The translations under genes and the position numbers were made by a program. A stretch of DNA of 64,000 nucleotides from Azospirillum picis. GTDB lineage: Bacteria; Pseudomonadota; Alphaproteobacteria; Azospirillales; Azospirillaceae. Positions within the stretch are counted from its first letter, which is position 1. Every line of letters begins with the position of its first letter. The notes beneath the pieces were generated by a model that searched no databases, was not told where the DNA came from, and worked only from the letters and a program-made list of their open reading frames with translations. The stretch is from contig NZ_JAGINO010000007.1 in the NCBI RefSeq assembly GCF_017876115.1, forward strand, positions 186,001 through 250,000. Reading direction: 5' to 3'. Below, one piece after another: positions 61,243-64,000 of this stretch.

Positions 61243-63693
61243 ATGAGACATACGGAGCGAAGCGCCGCCCTCTGGGCGATGGTGATCCTGCTGGCGGTCC
61301 TGGGCCTTGCGGCCGGCGGCGGCGGCCTGTGGCTGGCCGTGCTGGGCGGGTCCTGGTACTACGCCGTCGCCGGCCTTCTCCTGCTGGTGACGGCGGTCCT
61401 GCTGGCGAAACGGTCGCCTGCGGCCCTGTGGGCCTATGCGCTGCTGGTGATCGGCACGCTGGTGTGGGCGCTGTGGGAGGCCGGACTCGACTGGTGGCCA
61501 TTGGCGGCGCGCGGCGATGTGATCGCGGTCGTCGGCTTCCTGCTGCTGCTGCCCTGGGTGACCCGCCGGCTGGGCGATCGCCGGCCGATGGCTGGCGTCA
61601 GGGCGCCGGGCGCCTATTCCGTCGGTGCGTTCCGTGGTGCCGGCATCCCGCTGACGGCCTCGCTGGCGATCGTCCTGCTGGTCGGCGTCGCCTCCTGGTT
61701 CACCGATCCCCACCGCATCGAGGGCAGCTTCCCGCCACCGCCGCAGACCGCCTCGGCAGCCAATGGGACGACCAGTGGGGCTGCGACCGGCAGCGCCGCC
61801 GGGGCGCAGGTCCCGGACGGGGAGTGGCAGGCCTACGGCCGCACCGGCTACGGCCAGCGCTACTCGCCGCTGACCGGCATCACCCCGCAGAATGCCGACC
61901 GGCTGCAGGTCGCCTGGACCTACGACACCGGCGACCTGCGCGGCCGGCCGGGGGATCCCAAGGAGACCACCTTCGAGGTGACGCCGCTGAAGATCGGCAA
62001 CCGGCTGTATCTCTGCTCCCCGCACCAACAGGTGATCGCGCTCGACGCCACCACCGGCAAGCAGGTCTGGCGCCGCGACCTGCAGATCGATCCCAAGCAA
62101 CTGGCGCTGCAGCACCTGACCTGCCGTGGCCTGTCCTACCACCCGGCCGCCACCTCCACCGCCGGGCCGGCGGGGGCCTGCGCGGCCAAGCTGTTCATGC
62201 CGACCGCCGATGGCCGTCTGGTCGCGCTGAACCCGGAAGACGGGTCGCCCTGCGCCGGCTTCGGCCAGGACGGGCAGATCAGCCTGTGGGCCAACATGCC
62301 CAACGTCCGGCCCGGCGCCTACTACTCGACCTCGCCGCCGGTGGTCACGGCAAGCCTGATCATCGTCGGCGGTACCGTGCTCGACAATGTGTCGACCAAG
62401 GAGCAGTCGGGCGTCATCCGCGCCTTCGACGTCGACACCGGTGCCCTGGTGTGGAACTGGGACTCAGGCAACCCCGACCAGACCGCCCCGATCGCCGGCG
62501 GCCAGACCTACACCGTCAACTCGCCCAATAGCTGGTCGATCTCCAGCGTGGACGAGCAACTGGGCATGGTCTATGTGCCGCTCGGCAACCAGCCGCCCGA
62601 CCAGTGGGGCGGCCACCGCAGCCCGGCCGTGGAGCGTTTCTCCTCCTCGGTGGTGGCGCTGGACCTGCGGACGGGCGCGGTGCGCTGGGTCTTCCAGACG
62701 GTGCACCACGACCTGTGGGACTATGACGTGCCGGCGCAGCCGAGCCTGATCGACCTGACGGTGAACGGCCAGGCCGTGCCGGCACTGGTGCAGCCGACCA
62801 AGCAGGGCGAGCTGTTCGTGCTCGACCGCCGGACCGGCCAACCGGTGCTGCCGGTGACCGAGAGGCCAGCGCCGCAGGGGGCGGTCGAGGGCGACCACAC
62901 CGCACCGACCCAGCCGGTCTCCGCCCTGTCCTACGACCCGCCGCCGCTGACAGGTGCCGACATGTGGGGGGCGACGATGTTCGACCAGCTCGCCTGCCGC
63001 ATCGCGCTGAAGCGGCTGCGCTACGACGGGCGCTTCACCCCGCCGTCGCTCCAGGGCTCGCTGATCTACCCCGGCAATTTCGGCGTGTTCAACTGGGGCG
63101 GCATCGCCGTCGATCCGCAGCGGCAGATCGCCTTCACCACGCCGGCCTATCTCGCCTTCGTCTCGCAACTGGTCCCGCGCCAGAACGACACCGACCTTTA
63201 TGTCCAGGGCAGCGAGCGGCCGGAATTCAGCCTGCCGGCGCTGAACGAGAATTTCGGCGCGCCCTATGCGGTGAAGCTGGCCCCCTTCGTCTCGGTGCTC
63301 GGCCTTCCCTGCCAGGCACCGCCCTGGGGCTATGTCGCCGGGGCCGACCTGACGACCGGCAAGGTCGTCTGGAAGCACAAGAACGGCACCACCCGGGACG
63401 CCGCACCGGTCCCGCTGCCCTTCCGCATGGGCGTTCCCAATCTCGGCGGCCCGATCGTCACGGCGGGCGGCGTCGCCTTCCTGTCGGGCACCATCGACTA
63501 TTATGTCCGGGCCTACGACGTCGGCAACGGCCGCCAGCTTTGGGAAAGCCGCCTGCCGGCCGGCGGGCAGGCCACCCCGATGACCTACCAGGGCGACGAC
63601 GGCCGCCAGTATGTGGTGGTGGTCGCCGGCGGCCACGGCTCGCTCGGCACCGCAGCCGGGGACTCGGTGATCGCCTACGCGCTGCCGAAATAG
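61243..63693 (+). CDS. gcd: membrane-bound PQQ-dependent glucose dehydrogenase
   Basis: 816 residues, comparable with E. coli Gcd. About five transmembrane helices lie in residues 1-160 (MVILLAVLGLAAGGGGLWLA and following). The periplasmic eight-bladed PQQ propeller then shows DGEWQAYGRTGYGQRYSPLT, LYLCSPHQQVIALDATTGKQ, WNWDSGNPDQTAP, HHDLWDYDVPAQPSLIDL and GTIDYYVRAYDVGNGRQLW. It oxidises glucose and other aldoses to the lactones and passes electrons to ubiquinone. The start at 61243 has GAGGGC upstream. PQQ synthesis genes are not in this window. Confidence 0.96.
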   Translation: MRHTERSAALWAMVILLAVLGLAAGGGGLWLAVLGGSWYYAVAGLLLLVTAVLLAKRSPAALWAYALLVIGTLVWALWEAGLDWWPLAARGDVIAVVGFLLLLPWVTRRLGDRRPMAGVRAPGAYSVGAFRGAGIPLTASLAIVLLVGVASWFTDPHRIEGSFPPPPQTASAANGTTSGAATGSAAGAQVPDGEWQAYGRTGYGQRYSPLTGITPQNADRLQVAWTYDTGDLRGRPGDPKETTFEVTPLKIGNRLYLCSPHQQVIALDATTGKQVWRRDLQIDPKQLALQHLTCRGLSYHPAATSTAGPAGACAAKLFMPTADGRLVALNPEDGSPCAGFGQDGQISLWANMPNVRPGAYYSTSPPVVTASLIIVGGTVLDNVSTKEQSGVIRAFDVDTGALVWNWDSGNPDQTAPIAGGQTYTVNSPNSWSISSVDEQLGMVYVPLGNQPPDQWGGHRSPAVERFSSSVVALDLRTGAVRWVFQTVHHDLWDYDVPAQPSLIDLTVNGQAVPALVQPTKQGELFVLDRRTGQPVLPVTERPAPQGAVEGDHTAPTQPVSALSYDPPPLTGADMWGATMFDQLACRIALKRLRYDGRFTPPSLQGSLIYPGNFGVFNWGGIAVDPQRQIAFTTPAYLAFVSQLVPRQNDTDLYVQGSERPEFSLPALNENFGAPYAVKLAPFVSVLGLPCQAPPWGYVAGADLTTGKVVWKHKNGTTRDAAPVPLPFRMGVPNLGGPIVTAGGVAFLSGTIDYYVRAYDVGNGRQLWESRLPAGGQATPMTYQGDDGRQYVVVVAGGHGSLGTAAGDSVIAYALPK

Positions 63694-63746
63694 GGGCGGC
63701 CTTCACCTCCCACCCCACCTCCCACCCCATGCCCGGTCGCTTCCAC

Positions 63747-63783
63747 GAAAAAAGGGCCGCCCCGATGCCGGGGCGGCCCTTTC
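63747..63783. terminator. bidirectional intrinsic terminator
   Basis: GGGCCGCCCCG (63754-63764) pairs perfectly with CGGGGCGGCCC (63769-63779). AAAAAA precedes it and TTTCT follows, so it can work on both strands, ending gcd and the convergent dehydrogenase. Confidence 0.88.
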
Positions 63784-63800
63784 TGCAACACTCCCTCACC

Positions 63801-64000
63801 TTATCGCGTCGGCACCGGCGGGGTCTGCGAGTAGTCGTAGAAGCCGCGGCCGTACTTCTTGCCGATCCAGCCGGCCTCGACATACTTCACCAGCAGCGGG
63901 CAGGGGCGGTACTTGCTGTCGGCGAGCCCTTCGTAGAGCACCTGCATGACCGCCAGACAGGTGTCCAGGCCGATGAAGTCGGCCAGTTCCAGCGGACCCA
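63801..64000 (-). CDS. 3-hydroxyacyl/3-hydroxybutyryl-CoA dehydrogenase, C-terminal end (partial)
   Basis: Only the last 66 residues lie in the window. They read [44 protein letters not shown] and GRGFYDYSQ, the conserved C-terminal helical domain of short-chain 3-hydroxyacyl-CoA dehydrogenases (Hbd/PaaH type). The stop is TAA at 63801-63803. It converges on gcd. Confidence 0.93.
   Translation of the reverse strand, partial: GPLELADFIGLDTCLAVMQVLYEGLADSKYRPCPLLVKYVEAGWIGKKYGRGFYDYSQTPPVPTR

Noticed and set aside
61087..62142. 351-codon open frame on the minus strand
   Set aside because: Antisense to the membrane and first propeller part of gcd; Gln/Arg/Gly-rich with no domain.

Overview
This window comes from a very GC-rich alphaproteobacterium, most likely Azospirillum or a close Rhodospirillales relative. 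That is inference from base composition, gene families, the folP-glmM-thiD order, the assimilatory nitrate cluster and a family of C/G-rich palindromic repeats; no rRNA or tRNA is present to confirm it. The window is chromosomal housekeeping mixed with metabolic islands. I see no CRISPR array, prophage, transposase or tRNA.

Layout. 1-5.5 kb: the end of a TrkH potassium transporter, a small stress-like protein, a DUF4142/PRC-barrel envelope protein, a GMC oxidoreductase, a Mug glycosylase and a membrane-anchored hypothetical. 5.6-10.8 kb: IorAB molybdenum hydroxylase, then an MFS transporter divergent from a LysR regulator. 10.9-14.4 kb: folP, then overlapping glmM-thiD. 14.4-15.2 kb: a graveyard holding a Crp/Fnr regulator with an in-frame stop and a gutted CPA1 Na+/H+ antiporter. 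15.3-18.2 kb: LLM flavin oxidoreductase, aldo/keto reductase and an Rpn-type nuclease with a 36-bp tandem repeat.

18.2-29.9 kb: the nitrate assimilation island. nrtA-nrtB-nrtCD (uptake; two ATPases fused) run leftward, and nirB-nirD-nasA-cobA (nitrite reductase, nitrate reductase, siroheme synthesis) run rightward. The 826-bp gap between them carries two divergent sigma-54 promoters. Each is followed by what looks like a tandem-hexaloop (ANTAR/NasT type) antiterminator overlapping an intrinsic terminator. cobA has a palindromic repeat element inserted in frame and apparently translated.

29.8-37.5 kb: an NlpC/P60 peptidase, then the D-galactonate operon dgoK-dgoT-dgoA-dgoD plus a 2-hydroxyacid dehydrogenase. 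It is divergent from an IclR regulator, with two inverted 18-bp operator-like sites flanking a good sigma-70 promoter. 37.6-40.7 kb: a small hypothetical, a saccharopine-dehydrogenase-like protein and an MFS transporter. 40.7-46 kb: a complete nicotinamide-to-NAD salvage set (pncA-like, pncB, nadE, nadM-Nudix). 46.2-48.4 kb: GH1 beta-glucosidase and a Crp/Fnr regulator.

48.6-56.3 kb: the most unusual region, six tightly packed or overlapping genes. They encode an acyl carrier protein, an acyl-CoA-dehydrogenase-like flavoprotein, an amino acid:[carrier protein] ligase (a seryl-tRNA synthetase homologue), a DUF1839 protein, a divergent GH2 glycosidase, and a double alpha/beta hydrolase with Arg and Cys at the two nucleophile positions. 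It looks like a pathway that loads an amino acid on a carrier protein and processes it; the end product is unknown. 56.4-64 kb: two overlapping M20 amidohydrolases, small hypotheticals, a GNAT acetyltransferase, a BON protein, the PQQ membrane glucose dehydrogenase, and the end of a 3-hydroxyacyl-CoA dehydrogenase.
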